Numbered from the stretch's first letter, positions 34,149 to 43,504 are shown. The stretch is DNA of 64,000 nt from Nitrospirillum amazonense (GCF_007828035.1 NZ_VITV01000001.1:1-64000); one strand, 5' to 3'. The notes: a model not told the origin generated them from the sequence alone. Numbers and translations are program-made.

Positions 34149-34253
34149 CGTCTCGGTGGATGAGATGCCCGACGTCGCGCCGGGCCATAAAAGAACGAAC
34201 GCCCCTGGGAGGGGGTTCCAGGGCGCCCGCCCTGGCCCGGAAGTGAGGTCGCC

Positions 34254-35636
34254 TTGTCCCTGCATCTGTCCTGCCCGATGGTGCCGGCCGCCCTGGCCGT
34301 CCTCCTGTCGTCATCGTCCGCCTTGGCCGGGGCGCCCTATCTGGGTGCCGACCTGTCCTTCGCCAATGAGATGGCCGATTGCGGCGCCGTCTACACCGAC
34401 AACGGGCAGGCCGCCAATCCCTTCCAGATTTTGCGCCGGCACGGCGGCAACCTGATCCGCGTCCGCCTCTGGAACAACCCGGACTGGACCCGGTACAGCA
34501 CCCTGGACGATGTGAAAAAAAGCATCCGCCTGGCGCATGAGGCCGGGTTGCAGGTGCTGCTGGACTTCCACTATTCCGACGACTGGGCCGACGGCGACAA
34601 CCAGCCCATCCCCAAGGCGTGGGAGCGGCTGGACCAGGCCGCCCTGGTGCAGGCCGTGCACGATTTCACCCGCGACACGCTGGCAACCCTGGCGGCTGAG
34701 GGCCTGACGCCCGACATGGTGCAGGTGGGCAACGAGACCAACGGCGACATCCTGCGGGCGCCAAAGACGGAGGGGAAGCCCATCCGCTGGGCCCGCAACG
34801 CCGCCCTGCTGAACGCCGGCATCCGGGCGGTGCGGGAGGCGGCGGCCGCCACCGGCCACCCCATCCAGATCATGCTGCACGTGGCCCAGCCGGAAAACCT
34901 GGAGGCCTGGTTCGCCGATGCCGAGGCCGCCGGCGTCACCGACTTCGACATCATCGGCCTCAGCTATTACCGCAAATGGTCGCGCCAGCCGATCACGGTC
35001 ATGGGCCGCACCGTCAACCGCATGGCCACCCGCTTCGACAAACACGTGCTGCTCGTGGAAACCGCCTATCCCTGGACGCTGGAGCCCAGCAGCGCCTCGC
35101 CCAGTGTGCTGGGGGACGACAGCCTGGATCCCGCCTATCCCGCCACGCCGGCGGGACAGCGGGCCTATCTGCTGGACGTCACCCGGACCGTCATCGCCAA
35201 CGGCGGCATCGGCATGGTCTATTGGGCACCGGATTGGGTCGCCACCCAGTGCCGCACCCGCTGGGGCGAGGGCACCACCTGGGGCAACGCCGCCCTGTTC
35301 GGCTACGGCGCCCAGCACGCAGCATTGCCCGGCTGGGACTATGTCGGGGCCCATTACCCGACACCCATGCCGGTCACCTTCCGCCTGACCGTACCGGCCG
35401 GCGCCACGCCCTATTTCTGGGCGGATTTCCTGGACAACGGCGCCGGCGGCTTCCCGGTCAAGGCCAAGGACGGCCGCGTTGAGATCCACGCCACCGTGAT
35501 GCCGGGCACGACCATCCATTACCAACTGTTCGACGGGCCGGGGTTTGAGCACCCCTTGCTGCCCGCCGGCAAGGATGGCGTCGCCACCCGCACCGTCACC
35601 ACCGCCACGACCATCACCGCGAAAGCCGGTCATTGA
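34254..35636 (+). CDS. Arabinogalactan endo-beta-1,4-galactanase (GH53)
   Basis: 460 residues. GH53 enzymes cut beta-1,4-galactan side chains of pectin. Visible hallmarks are YLGADLSFANEMADCG, NLIRVRLWNNPD, DFHYSDDWADG, the acid/base Glu in VQVGNETNGD and the nucleophile Glu in VLLVETAYPW. An N-terminal secretion signal is present (VPAALAVLLSSSSALAG). I keep a TTG start at 34254 because GAGG lies five bases upstream; the ATG at 34278 is an alternative without a ribosome-binding site. A C-terminal beta-sandwich-like tail of about 90 residues follows the barrel. It overlaps the GH2 start, so both are coupled, and its products would be cut by that enzyme. Confidence 0.92.
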   Translation: MSLHLSCPMVPAALAVLLSSSSALAGAPYLGADLSFANEMADCGAVYTDNGQAANPFQILRRHGGNLIRVRLWNNPDWTRYSTLDDVKKSIRLAHEAGLQVLLDFHYSDDWADGDNQPIPKAWERLDQAALVQAVHDFTRDTLATLAAEGLTPDMVQVGNETNGDILRAPKTEGKPIRWARNAALLNAGIRAVREAAAATGHPIQIMLHVAQPENLEAWFADAEAAGVTDFDIIGLSYYRKWSRQPITVMGRTVNRMATRFDKHVLLVETAYPWTLEPSSASPSVLGDDSLDPAYPATPAGQRAYLLDVTRTVIANGGIGMVYWAPDWVATQCRTRWGEGTTWGNAALFGYGAQHAALPGWDYVGAHYPTPMPVTFRLTVPAGATPYFWADFLDNGAGGFPVKAKDGRVEIHATVMPGTTIHYQLFDGPGFEHPLLPAGKDGVATRTVTTATTITAKAGH

Positions 35637-37996
35637 TGCTGAAGCCGCTTCTGAAGACGACCGCCGCCGCCCTGGCCCTGCTACTGGGCGCCTCCGCCGC
35701 CTTCGCCACCGACATGCCTTTCAACGATGGCTGGCAATTCCATCGGGTGGAGGATGGCCCGGCCCTGGGTCATGAGGCCCTGCCCCCGGCGGACTGGACG
35801 TGGGAAACCGTGCGCCTGCCCCACACCGCGCACCTGGAGGCGCGGATTATCCAGTCGGCGGGACAGCCGCAATGGCAGGGCGACGCCTTCTATGTGAAGC
35901 GCTTCCGCAGCGATCCGTCCTGGAAGGGCCAGCGGGTGACCTTGCGCTTCGAAGCCGCCATGAACGTGGCCGACGTCTGGCTGAACGGCCGCCACCTGGC
36001 CACCCACCTGGGCGGCTTCCTGCCTTTCACCCTGGATCTGACGGACGGGTTGAAGGCGGAAGGGGAGAATGAGGTGGTCGTGCACCTGGACAACCGCGAC
36101 AACGCGGTGACGGGGCCGAAACCGCTGAAAGACCTGGACTTTAACACCTATGGCGGCCTGTACCGGGGCGTCACGCTCAGCGTCCGCGCCCCCTTGCACA
36201 TCACGGATGAGATGCTGGCCGATCATGTCGCCGGCGGCGGCATCGTCGTGCGGCAGCCCCATGTCGACAGCACCCGCGCCGACCTGACGGTGACGACGGA
36301 GGTGCGCAACGACGGCGCCCAGGCGCGGCACTTCACGGTCATGCAGCGCCTGACCCGCAACGGCAAGACAGCGGCGCGGACAGCCAGCGGGGCTGTGACC
36401 CTGGCCCCTGGCACCGCCCTGGCCCTGCCGCAGGATTTATCGGTGCCCCACCCCCACCTATGGTCGCTGGATGACCCGGCGCTGTATGAGTTGGAAACGA
36501 CGGTGGTGGCGGACGGCGAGGTGGTGGACAGCCGTCGTACCCGCGTCGGCCTGCGCGGCATCGTCATGACCAAGGACGGGCTGTGGCTGAATGGGCGCAA
36601 GACCTTCCTGCGCGGCGTCAACCGCCACCAGGAATACCCCTATGTCGGCTACGCCCTGTCGCCGGAGGCCAGCCGGCGGGAGGCGCGCCTGATCAAGGCC
36701 GCCGGGTTCGATTATGTCCGCCTGTCACACTATCCCCAGGACCCGGCCTTCATGGACGCGGCGGACGAGGTGGGACTGCTGGTGCTGGACGGCATCCCCG
36801 GCTGGCAGTACGCGCCGCAGGACCCCGCCTTCGCCGCCCAGGTGGTGCAGACCTGCCGCGACATGATCCGCCGCGACCGCAACCATGCCAGCGTGCTGGC
36901 GTGGGAATGCTCCCTGAACGAATCCCCCATGGCGGATGCGCTGGTGGACGCGCTGCATGCCACGGTGCATGAGGAACTGCCCGGCCCCGGCGTCTATTCT
37001 GCCGGCTGGATGCCGCGCGCCTATGACGTCTACCTCCAGGCCCGCCAGCATCGCCTGCCGGAGGCCGGCAAGAAAGAGGCGCCGGCCGCCGCCCCCGACA
37101 AGCCCCTGATCGTCTCCGAATACGGCGATTGGGAGTATTACGCCATGAACGCCGGCTTCCAGCAGGGCCAGTGGGGCGACCTGCTGCCCCAGGAACGCAG
37201 CAGCCGGCAAGAGCTGGGCGGCGCGGAAAAGGGCTTGCTGCAACAGGCGACCAACGTGCAGGAGGCGCACAACGACAATCTTGGCATGACCGCCGTGGGT
37301 GACGGCTATTGGGGCATGTTCGACTACAACCGCGGCTACGCCCCGGACCTGGAAACCTCCGGCGTCTACAGCATCGACCGCCTGCCCAAGCCGGCCGCCT
37401 ATTTCTTCATGAGCCAGCGCGACGCCAAGGCCGACGGGATCGGCGCCATGGTCTACATCGCCACCCGCTGGACCTCGGAGAGTAGCACGGCGGTACGGGT
37501 GTTCAGCAATGCCGATACCGTCGAGCTACGCCTGAACGGCCGGCTGGTCGCCCGCCAGGCCCCGGACCGGGACCGTCTGTCCACCCATCTGCGCCATCCG
37601 CCCTTTACCTTCCATCTCGATCATTTCGAATCCGGAACGCTGGAGGCCGTGGCCTACATCGGCGACCGCGCGGTGGTCCACCAGCGGGTGCGCACCCCCG
37701 GCGCCGCCCATCATCTGGAACTGTCGCTGGACACCCAGGGCGTCGCCCCCGCCGCCGGCCATAACGACGTGCTGTTCGTCCGTGCCCGCCTGGTCGACGC
37801 CGACGGCACCCCCATCCCCACCACCGGCACCGACATTCACCTGGGCCTTGCTGGCGATCTGACGCTGATGAGCCCCGACCACGTGCCCACGGAAGCCGGT
37901 ACCGCCAGCTTCCTCATCCGCGTGGGCGACAGCCTCAACGGCGCCGTCACGGCGGATAGCGCCGGCCTGGCAGCGGTCAGCTTGCCGGTGCGCTGA
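35636..37996 (+). CDS. Beta-galactosidase, glycoside hydrolase family 2
   Basis: 786 residues from the ATG at 35636, which shares one base with the GH53 stop (TGATG). A signal peptide (TTAAALALLLGASAAFA) indicates export. The GH2 order is sugar-binding domain (FNDGWQFHRV to DVWLNGRHLATHLGGFLPF), immunoglobulin-like domain, then TIM barrel with FLRGVNRHQEYPYVGYALS, the acid/base Glu in VLAWECSLNES and the nucleophile Glu in LIVSEYGDWEY. Extra C-terminal sandwich domains follow. It should release galactose from galacto-oligosaccharides made by the GH53 enzyme. Together with the nearby TonB receptor this is a compact galactan-use system. Confidence 0.91.
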   Translation: MLKPLLKTTAAALALLLGASAAFATDMPFNDGWQFHRVEDGPALGHEALPPADWTWETVRLPHTAHLEARIIQSAGQPQWQGDAFYVKRFRSDPSWKGQRVTLRFEAAMNVADVWLNGRHLATHLGGFLPFTLDLTDGLKAEGENEVVVHLDNRDNAVTGPKPLKDLDFNTYGGLYRGVTLSVRAPLHITDEMLADHVAGGGIVVRQPHVDSTRADLTVTTEVRNDGAQARHFTVMQRLTRNGKTAARTASGAVTLAPGTALALPQDLSVPHPHLWSLDDPALYELETTVVADGEVVDSRRTRVGLRGIVMTKDGLWLNGRKTFLRGVNRHQEYPYVGYALSPEASRREARLIKAAGFDYVRLSHYPQDPAFMDAADEVGLLVLDGIPGWQYAPQDPAFAAQVVQTCRDMIRRDRNHASVLAWECSLNESPMADALVDALHATVHEELPGPGVYSAGWMPRAYDVYLQARQHRLPEAGKKEAPAAAPDKPLIVSEYGDWEYYAMNAGFQQGQWGDLLPQERSSRQELGGAEKGLLQQATNVQEAHNDNLGMTAVGDGYWGMFDYNRGYAPDLETSGVYSIDRLPKPAAYFFMSQRDAKADGIGAMVYIATRWTSESSTAVRVFSNADTVELRLNGRLVARQAPDRDRLSTHLRHPPFTFHLDHFESGTLEAVAYIGDRAVVHQRVRTPGAAHHLELSLDTQGVAPAAGHNDVLFVRARLVDADGTPIPTTGTDIHLGLAGDLTLMSPDHVPTEAGTASFLIRVGDSLNGAVTADSAGLAAVSLPVR

Positions 37997-38016
37997 GGTG
38001 GACGGCCGGCGAGGGA

Positions 38017-38045
38017 GTGGTCCAAGGTACGTTCCCTTGGACCAC
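38017..38045 (+). repeat. 11-bp perfect hairpin between GH2 and NIPSNAP genes
   Basis: Arms GTGGTCCAAGG and CCTTGGACCAC with a seven-base loop, 20 bases after the GH2 stop and 20 bases before the NIPSNAP start. It could terminate, attenuate or protect the GH mRNA. There is no T-run. Confidence 0.7.
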
Positions 38046-38064
38046 AGCCCCGGAGCCTGCCATC

Positions 38065-38370
38065 GTGATCACCTGCCACGTCCGCTATGTCCTTGATCCG
38101 TACAAGGTGGCGGAATTCGAGGAATATGCCCGCCTGTGGATCCCCTTGGTGACCCGCATGGGCGGCACCCACCACGGTTATTTCCTGCCGGCGGAAGGCG
38201 CGAACAACATCGCCTTAGCCCTGTTCAGCTTCCCCAGCCTGGCAGCCTATGAGGATTACCGCCGCCGCGCGGCCGCTGATCCCGACTGCCAGGCCGCCTT
38301 CGCCCTGGAGGCACGCAACCGCAGCATCCTCAGCTATGAACGCAGTTTCATGCGGCCGGTGCTTGAGTAG
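38065..38370 (+). CDS. NIPSNAP-family protein
   Basis: 101 residues, a single ferredoxin-like (dimeric alpha-beta barrel) domain. The start is set at a GTG (38065), which gives the family-typical beginning (M)ITCHVRYVLDPYKVAEFEEY and has GGAG nine bases upstream. GGTHHGYFLPAEGANNIALALFSFPSLAAYEDYR is characteristic. Function is not known for bacterial members; some take part in stress or catabolic steps. It is probably read through from the galactan genes unless the hairpin between them stops transcription. It is convergent with the TonB receptor. Confidence 0.85.
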   Translation: MITCHVRYVLDPYKVAEFEEYARLWIPLVTRMGGTHHGYFLPAEGANNIALALFSFPSLAAYEDYRRRAAADPDCQAAFALEARNRSILSYERSFMRPVLE

Positions 38371-38390
38371 GTTATCTTTAAGATTTACGC

Positions 38391-38424
38391 GAAAAAAAGG
38401 CCGGGGCGATGGTGCGCCCCGGCC
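38391..38424 (-). terminator. Intrinsic terminator of the TonB receptor gene
   Basis: A perfect 10-bp stem GGCCGGGGCG / CGCCCCGGCC with a six-base loop. In the leftward transcript it is followed by seven T (AAAAAAA at 38392-38398 on the plus strand). It lies 77 bases after the receptor stop codon and is a textbook Rho-independent terminator. Confidence 0.9.
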
Positions 38425-38500
38425 GGGAGGGAGTAGAGAGAAGTAAAAACTAGGGAAACATACTCATCAGGAAATAACAGATACGCGAAACAACAGATGC

Positions 38501-41131
38501 TCAGTACTTGAACGTCACGTCGAAGGAGTAGCGCTGGCCGTACTTCTCATACCGGGCCAGACGGTCCGGCATGTTGTCGAAGTAGAGGCGCAGCGGCTCG
38601 TTCGTCAGGTTGTTGACCTGGAAGCGGAAGCCGATGTTGTCGTTCAGCTGGTAGGCGGCGCTGAAGTCCAGCGTGCTCTCCGCCTCCAGCGTCGTCAGCT
38701 GCGTCGCGTCCCAGCCGTAAATGGTAGTGAAGCGGCTGTGATACTTGTAGCCCAGGCGGGCTTCCACCCCGGCGTGGTTGTACCACAGGTCCACCGTCGC
38801 CGTGTGCCGGGCCAGGCCGTTGGCCGCCAGCGGATTGTTCACCGGTGCATATTCGTGAACGTTGCTGTTCACGTAGGCGTAGTTGGAATAGATGCCGAAG
38901 TTCTGCAGCGGCTCCGGCAGAAAGAAGAACGGCGTCTGGAAGGTGAACTCAGCACCGCGGATGAAGCCGCCGCTGCCGTTGAACGGGCTGATCATCTGAT
39001 AGGGAACGCCGTTGATGTCCTGGACGGCGGTCTTGTAGCCGACGTTGCTGTCCAGGTACTTGTAGTAACCGGCGACGGCGACCAAAGCCTCCGGCCGGAA
39101 ATACCACTCATAGGACAGGTCGATCTGCTTGGCCTTGTAGGGCTGCAGCTTGGGATTGCCGCCGCTGCCCGTGGGGGTGTTGCCGGTGGTGTCCAGGCTG
39201 CGGCTGGCGCGCAGCTCATCCAGCGGCGGACGGCTGATGGCCTGCGACAAGCCCAGGCGCAGGGTCTGGTCCGGCGCCACCTGGAAGTTCATGTTCAGGC
39301 TGGGCAGCGGCTCGGTATAGCTGTTGCCGACGCTGACCGGGGTATAGGGGCCGCCGTTGACGGACTGGAAGGCGCTGCTGTCGGTGTCTACGTGGATGAC
39401 GCGCACGCCGACGTTGCCGCTGACCGGCACGCCGAACAGGTCGGTGTCATAGCGCAGCTTGGCGTAGCCCTCCTGCGTCTTCTCGTTCACATGCCACTTC
39501 TGCGACAGGTCTTCCGTTGCCAGGTTGGGGTTCAGCCCGCCCAGGGTCTTGTTGACCAGGCTGTCGAAGTCGCCGTCCAGCAGGGCTGGCATGGTGTAGC
39601 CCGGCACGGTGAAGTTGCTGAGCATGCTGGAGGGGATGGTGGTGCTGGTCGGGGTCTGCGTCCAGTTGTAGGCGCTGTACCACTTGGTGCGGTCGGCGAT
39701 GCGAAGGCCGAAGTCGAAGGCCTTCAGCACGCTGCTGTCCAGGTCCCGCGTCACGTCCAGGCGGCCGGCGCCCAGGCTGTCACGCAGATGGTCGGGGCCG
39801 GTGTTGTTGCCCTGGGCCACCGACAGGTTGCTGTTGGCCAGCGGGTTGCCGACGACGGACAGGGTGGGCGTCACGCCGTCGCGGAAGTCGAACGTGCTGT
39901 CCACCGGGTTGGTGCTGTCGATGTACAGCGCGTTCCAGACGTTGTCGCGGTTGGCGTAGCTGTAGGAGACGTCGCCCGTGACGGTCCACTTGTCGGCCGT
40001 CCACTTGACGTTGGTGCCGGTGTTGAAGACCGAGTTCTTCTGGTCGTAGCGGGCGATGACGTTGCGCAGGTAGTTGTAGCCGACGGTACCGGCGGCCACG
40101 TCGCCGTTCTGCAGCGTGTAACTCTTGTACCAGGTGCCGGTGCCATCCCAGTTGCCCCAGTTCTGGAACCATTGCTGGTTCTGGTTCTCCACGATGTGAA
40201 ACTGGGAGTAGAAGGCGTCGACCTTGATTTCCAGATTGTCGGTGGGCCGCATCTGGATGACGCCCAGCGCCCCTTTGCGCAGCTCGTCAATACGCGTCAC
40301 CTCGGTCTGGGCACCCCAGGGGGTGGGGTCCTTGATGCCGTCGCCGTTCAGGTCGCCGGCATCGGCACCGGCGTTGTAGCCCCAGCCCTGGATGGAGGCG
40401 TAGCCGTTCTTCTGCTGCTGCACCGTGCCGCCCAGCGCGAAGGCGACCTTGTCGTTGATCTTGCCGACATAGGTGGCGCTGCCGCGATAGCCCACGGGGC
40501 TGTAGCTGGGCAGGTCGGCGGCGGCACCATAATAGACGGCGCCGAAGCGGCCGACGAATTGCGGCCCGGTATAGTCCAGCGGCTGGATGGTCTGCAGGTT
40601 GACGGTGCCGGCGATGCCGCCGGCGATCAGGTCGGCGGACTGCGCCTTATAGACCTGCACGCCGGTCAGCAGCTCCGATGGATACTGTTCATATCGGATG
40701 TTGCGGTCAGGCTCGCTGGATGCCACCTCGCGGCCGTCCACGGTCCCGAAGGCCAGGCGCGGCCCCAGGCCACGGATGACCGCCTGACTTTCATTGCCCC
40801 GGTCGCGGGTGCCGTTCAGGCCGGGCAGGCGCACCAGCGCCTCGGCGATGGTCACGTCGGGCAGCTGGCCGATGTCCTTGGCGGAGATGGCTTCCGACAC
40901 CACGTCGGTGCTGCGCTTCTGGTCCAGGGCGTCGCGCAGGCTGGCGCGCAGGCCGGTGACGACGATCTCCTGCAAATCGTCGGTGCCACCATTGGGTGCC
41001 GAGGCGGCGCTTTGCGCGTGGGCGGAGCCGGCGAAGGCGGCGGCCACGGCGCATAAGGCCACCGCGCTGACGCCCCCGCGGACGCGGGCGGTAACCGGAC
41101 GGAAATAGACTTTCTGGGCGTGCTTACGCAT
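38501..41131 (-). CDS. TonB-dependent outer membrane receptor (Caulobacter/Xanthomonas type)
   Basis: 876 residues from MRKHAQKVYFRPV at 41131, preceded by GGGGAGGG. A signal peptide (VSAVALCAVAAAFAGSAHA) is followed by a TonB box-like DLQEIVVTGLRASLRDALDQK and the plug domain (AISAKDIGQLPDVTIAEALVRLPG, QAVIRGLGPRLAFGTVDGRE). The C-terminal barrel ends in aromatic F-K-Y (YSFDVTFKY), as expected for a beta-barrel. The extended 'GLRASLRDALDQKR' box marks the TonB-Xanth-Caul subfamily that imports plant oligosaccharides. Beside GH53 and GH2 genes it is best read as the galacto-oligosaccharide transporter. The promoter is similar to that of GH53. Confidence 0.92.
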   Translation of the reverse strand: MRKHAQKVYFRPVTARVRGGVSAVALCAVAAAFAGSAHAQSAASAPNGGTDDLQEIVVTGLRASLRDALDQKRSTDVVSEAISAKDIGQLPDVTIAEALVRLPGLNGTRDRGNESQAVIRGLGPRLAFGTVDGREVASSEPDRNIRYEQYPSELLTGVQVYKAQSADLIAGGIAGTVNLQTIQPLDYTGPQFVGRFGAVYYGAAADLPSYSPVGYRGSATYVGKINDKVAFALGGTVQQQKNGYASIQGWGYNAGADAGDLNGDGIKDPTPWGAQTEVTRIDELRKGALGVIQMRPTDNLEIKVDAFYSQFHIVENQNQQWFQNWGNWDGTGTWYKSYTLQNGDVAAGTVGYNYLRNVIARYDQKNSVFNTGTNVKWTADKWTVTGDVSYSYANRDNVWNALYIDSTNPVDSTFDFRDGVTPTLSVVGNPLANSNLSVAQGNNTGPDHLRDSLGAGRLDVTRDLDSSVLKAFDFGLRIADRTKWYSAYNWTQTPTSTTIPSSMLSNFTVPGYTMPALLDGDFDSLVNKTLGGLNPNLATEDLSQKWHVNEKTQEGYAKLRYDTDLFGVPVSGNVGVRVIHVDTDSSAFQSVNGGPYTPVSVGNSYTEPLPSLNMNFQVAPDQTLRLGLSQAISRPPLDELRASRSLDTTGNTPTGSGGNPKLQPYKAKQIDLSYEWYFRPEALVAVAGYYKYLDSNVGYKTAVQDINGVPYQMISPFNGSGGFIRGAEFTFQTPFFFLPEPLQNFGIYSNYAYVNSNVHEYAPVNNPLAANGLARHTATVDLWYNHAGVEARLGYKYHSRFTTIYGWDATQLTTLEAESTLDFSAAYQLNDNIGFRFQVNNLTNEPLRLYFDNMPDRLARYEKYGQRYSFDVTFKY

Positions 41132-41559
41132 GTCCCTCCCCTTCGTGTTTCTTGTGGCGGAACCGCTTGGGCGGCCCGCTTTTATGGACGGTGATTCTCC
41201 ACCGTCCGTCATCCACGGCATCGTCCCAGGGCCACCGCGTCCGCCATGCGGGAGGCGGATGCAGCTGATGGAACGATCCCGCCGCCTGATATTTTTATCA
41301 TATTAATCGTCTTATTCGCCGTCAAGCACTCCGTTACAGAAAAAACGTCCTACGGCGCTGTACGCTTGTACGGTCAGCGCCAAGGCACGGGGGCGCCCGC
41401 GCTGGCCTCTTCAGGGCAACGCGTCAGTCCCACCGGCGAAACGGATGATTTCGGATAAAGGGCGTCGCCGCCACGGCCCCTGCACGACGGGGCCACGGGA
41501 AGCCGGAGCGTATAATCAATGCGACGATCGCCGGCCGCCCGGAACTTAGCTCCGTGGCT
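41132..41559. other. Intergenic region between TonB receptor and denD-like gene
   Basis: 428 bases without a gene. It contains the receptor promoter (41297-41325) and a long 5' leader. The AT-rich core at 41286-41316 stands out against the high-GC surroundings. A hairpin GGCCCC / GGGGCC at 41475-41494 lies beyond the stop of the leftward denD-like gene and may end its transcript. Nothing else is recognised. Confidence 0.4.
41297..41325 (-). promoter_or_regulatory. Sigma-70-like promoter of the TonB receptor gene
   Basis: Reading leftward: TTGACG (41325-41320), a 17-base spacer, TATGAT (41302-41297), about 165 bases before the receptor ATG. The -10 is embedded in ATATGATAAAAATATC, which shares ATATGATAAAAA with the galactanase promoter. 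The spacing is ideal. Confidence 0.7.
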
Positions 41560-42510
41560 TCACAGGGTGGCCAGCGCGGACTCCACCAGGGCGTCCAGGG
41601 TGCCGTCATGGTGGAAGCCCGCAGCCTCGGCAGCCGGCGTCAGCAATGGCGGGTGGGCGCCGAACGCCGCCTCCAGGGTCCCATCGGGAACGTGGGTGAC
41701 CAGGCCGGCGTCAGCCCCCAAACGGCGGGCGATCGCCGCGATGAGTTCCCCCATGGAGACGCACAGGGCCGGTAGGGTAACGGCGCCCCCGGCGGGCATG
41801 AGCGCGCAGTCGACACGGGCGGCGTGCAGCAGGTTATCGACGCAGCGGTCCAGCGACATGGCCCAGATGGTGGCGGCCGGCGACACCGGGCAGATGTAGG
41901 GCCGCCCGGCCGCCAGGGCATGGAACACGTCGCTCATGAAGGCGGACTTCAGGCCGGTGGCGCCGCCCGGGCGGGCCAAGATGCCGGACAGGCGGATGGC
42001 CACGGGATCGACCAGGCCCCGGCGGCGATAGTCGGCCAGCGCCACCTCCACCATCAGCTTGTGCGCGCCATAGGTCATGGCCGGCCGCAAGGGGGTGGCG
42101 TCATCCACAAGCGCCGGCATGGGATGGCCCAGCACGGCGATGGTGCTGGTGTAGACCACGCGCGGCGGCAGTGTCCGGCCCCCATGCGCGGCGGCCATCG
42201 CCTCGATCAGGTCCAGCGTGCCGTCCAGGTTCACCTTGCGCGACAGGGCGGGATCGCGGGTCGCCGCCCCGCCGGGCAGGGCGGCCAGGTGGAACAGCAT
42301 ATCGGCGCCGTCCGCCACCAGCCGGGCGCGCACCGCCGCGTCCGACAGGTCGCCCACCACCCGCCTGACACGGATGTCGTCAAACGCCGGCGGTTCCAGG
42401 TCGGCCAGCACCAACCGCTCCACCCTTCCCCCATTCGGGCCCCGGGCCAGCAGGCGCCGGGCCAGATGCCGGCCGACGAAGCCGCCGGCACCGGTCAGAA
42501 TGATCCTCAT
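41560..42510 (-). CDS. denD: NAD-dependent epimerase/dehydratase family protein, D-erythronate dehydrogenase-like
   Basis: 316 residues from MRIILTGAGGFVGRHLARRL at 42510, with GGGA upstream; the longer frame to 42708 is not protein-like. It is an extended SDR with the NAD motif TGAGGFVG, LADLEPP for cofactor choice, VVYTSTIAVLGHPMP and the catalytic YGAHKLMVE. RLSGILARPGG followed by MSDVFHALAAGRPYICPVSP matches DenD-type proteins that oxidise D-erythronate at C2. No other erythronate or sugar-acid genes are adjacent, so the substrate call is moderate. It is divergent from a TetR regulator with a long intergenic region. Confidence 0.72.
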   Translation of the reverse strand: MRIILTGAGGFVGRHLARRLLARGPNGGRVERLVLADLEPPAFDDIRVRRVVGDLSDAAVRARLVADGADMLFHLAALPGGAATRDPALSRKVNLDGTLDLIEAMAAAHGGRTLPPRVVYTSTIAVLGHPMPALVDDATPLRPAMTYGAHKLMVEVALADYRRRGLVDPVAIRLSGILARPGGATGLKSAFMSDVFHALAAGRPYICPVSPAATIWAMSLDRCVDNLLHAARVDCALMPAGGAVTLPALCVSMGELIAAIARRLGADAGLVTHVPDGTLEAAFGAHPPLLTPAAEAAGFHHDGTLDALVESALATL

Positions 42511-42876
42511 GACGTTCCCGCTGTTGCCTGGCTCTCTCGCCGGCCACGATAGCCCCGCGCCGCCCCCTTCCCATAAACGATAGGGTGGAGGCGTGGTATC
42601 GACCGCACCGAAGGGTCGCCCGAACACCCCCTCGCCACCCGCCGGCCAATGCGACCGGAGGTAACGGGATGCCGCGCCGGAGGAGGCGCCTTTAACGGCG
42701 GCCGGCATGGTGTCGCGGCCGAACTAAGCGGCACACGAAAGTGCCGCGCGACAAAATATAAAGGTGAGCCCCCTGCACTACAAAAAGTGTTAATGCCTCT
42801 GCCCGGGTGCGTTACGCTGCGCGCACCTCTAGTAATGGGCCCCCTTCCGGGATGAGACGCGGACTTAGCTGACCAG
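42511..42876. promoter_or_regulatory. Divergent control region denD-like / TetR gene
   Basis: 366 bases with no convincing gene. A perfect hairpin or dyad GCGGCAC-ACGAAA-GTGCCGC sits at 42728-42747, followed by an AT-rich patch (ACAAAATATAAAGG, 42751-42764) and ACTACAAAAAGTGTTAATG (42777-42795), which could hold the tetR promoter. The dyad is a candidate operator. The part from 42600 to 42720 is featureless and GC-rich. Confidence 0.35.
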
Positions 42877-43497
42877 ATGGCCGAAAAAACACTAAAACCC
42901 GGCAACGACCTGATGAAACGGGTGCAACAGGCCTTCCTCACCTATGGTTACAGCGACCTCACCATGGTGGACCTGGCGGAGGCCTGCGGCTTCACCCGCC
43001 GGGCCCTATACCACTATTTCAGCAACAAGGAGGACGCGTTCAAAGCCACCATGCGGCATGAGAACGCGGCCCTGATCCAGGCGGGGATGGAGGCTGGCGC
43101 CCGCGTGCGGCAGGCCGGCGGCAGCGCGCTGGACATCATCACCGAGATCATGGACGTGCGTTACGGCTACACCCGCCGCGTCCTGTCCAAGTCTCCCCAC
43201 ATCATCGACCTGAACGCGGAGGCGTTCAAACGCGGCCGCGAGCAGATGATCGAAGCCGCGATCAATTTCCAGGCGCAGCTGGAAAAGCTGCTGCGGGAAT
43301 TGGAGCAGGACGGCCTGCTGCGCCTGTCGCCGGAATTTACCCACGCCATGGCGGCCCAGGCCTTGGCCGATGGCGGCCGCGCCGTGAACCAGAGCTTGCC
43401 GCCCTTCCCCGCGGAGCACCTGACGGCCCGTTACCGCGCCATGTGCCGCGCCGTGCTGTTCGGCTGCGCCACCCTCCCCGAGCCCAAGGCGGAGTGA
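42877..43497 (+). CDS. TetR-family transcriptional regulator
   Basis: 206 residues. The N-terminal helix-turn-helix is clear: VQQAFLTYGYSDLTMVDLAEACGFTRRALYHYFSNKEDAF. The C-terminal ligand-binding part is all helical (LDIITEIMDVRYGYTRRVLSK, AINFQAQLEKLLRELEQDGLL). It ends seven bases before the convergent alkB stop. The regulated gene could be the divergent denD-like gene or itself; the ligand is unknown. Confidence 0.9.
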   Translation: MAEKTLKPGNDLMKRVQQAFLTYGYSDLTMVDLAEACGFTRRALYHYFSNKEDAFKATMRHENAALIQAGMEAGARVRQAGGSALDIITEIMDVRYGYTRRVLSKSPHIIDLNAEAFKRGREQMIEAAINFQAQLEKLLRELEQDGLLRLSPEFTHAMAAQALADGGRAVNQSLPPFPAEHLTARYRAMCRAVLFGCATLPEPKAE

Positions 43498-43504
43498 ACG
43501 CCCG

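Noticed and set aside
38738-41056. A 772-codon open frame antisense to the TonB receptor
   Set aside because: It is the mirror of a gene with signal peptide, plug and barrel. The antisense product has no recognisable fold or motif.
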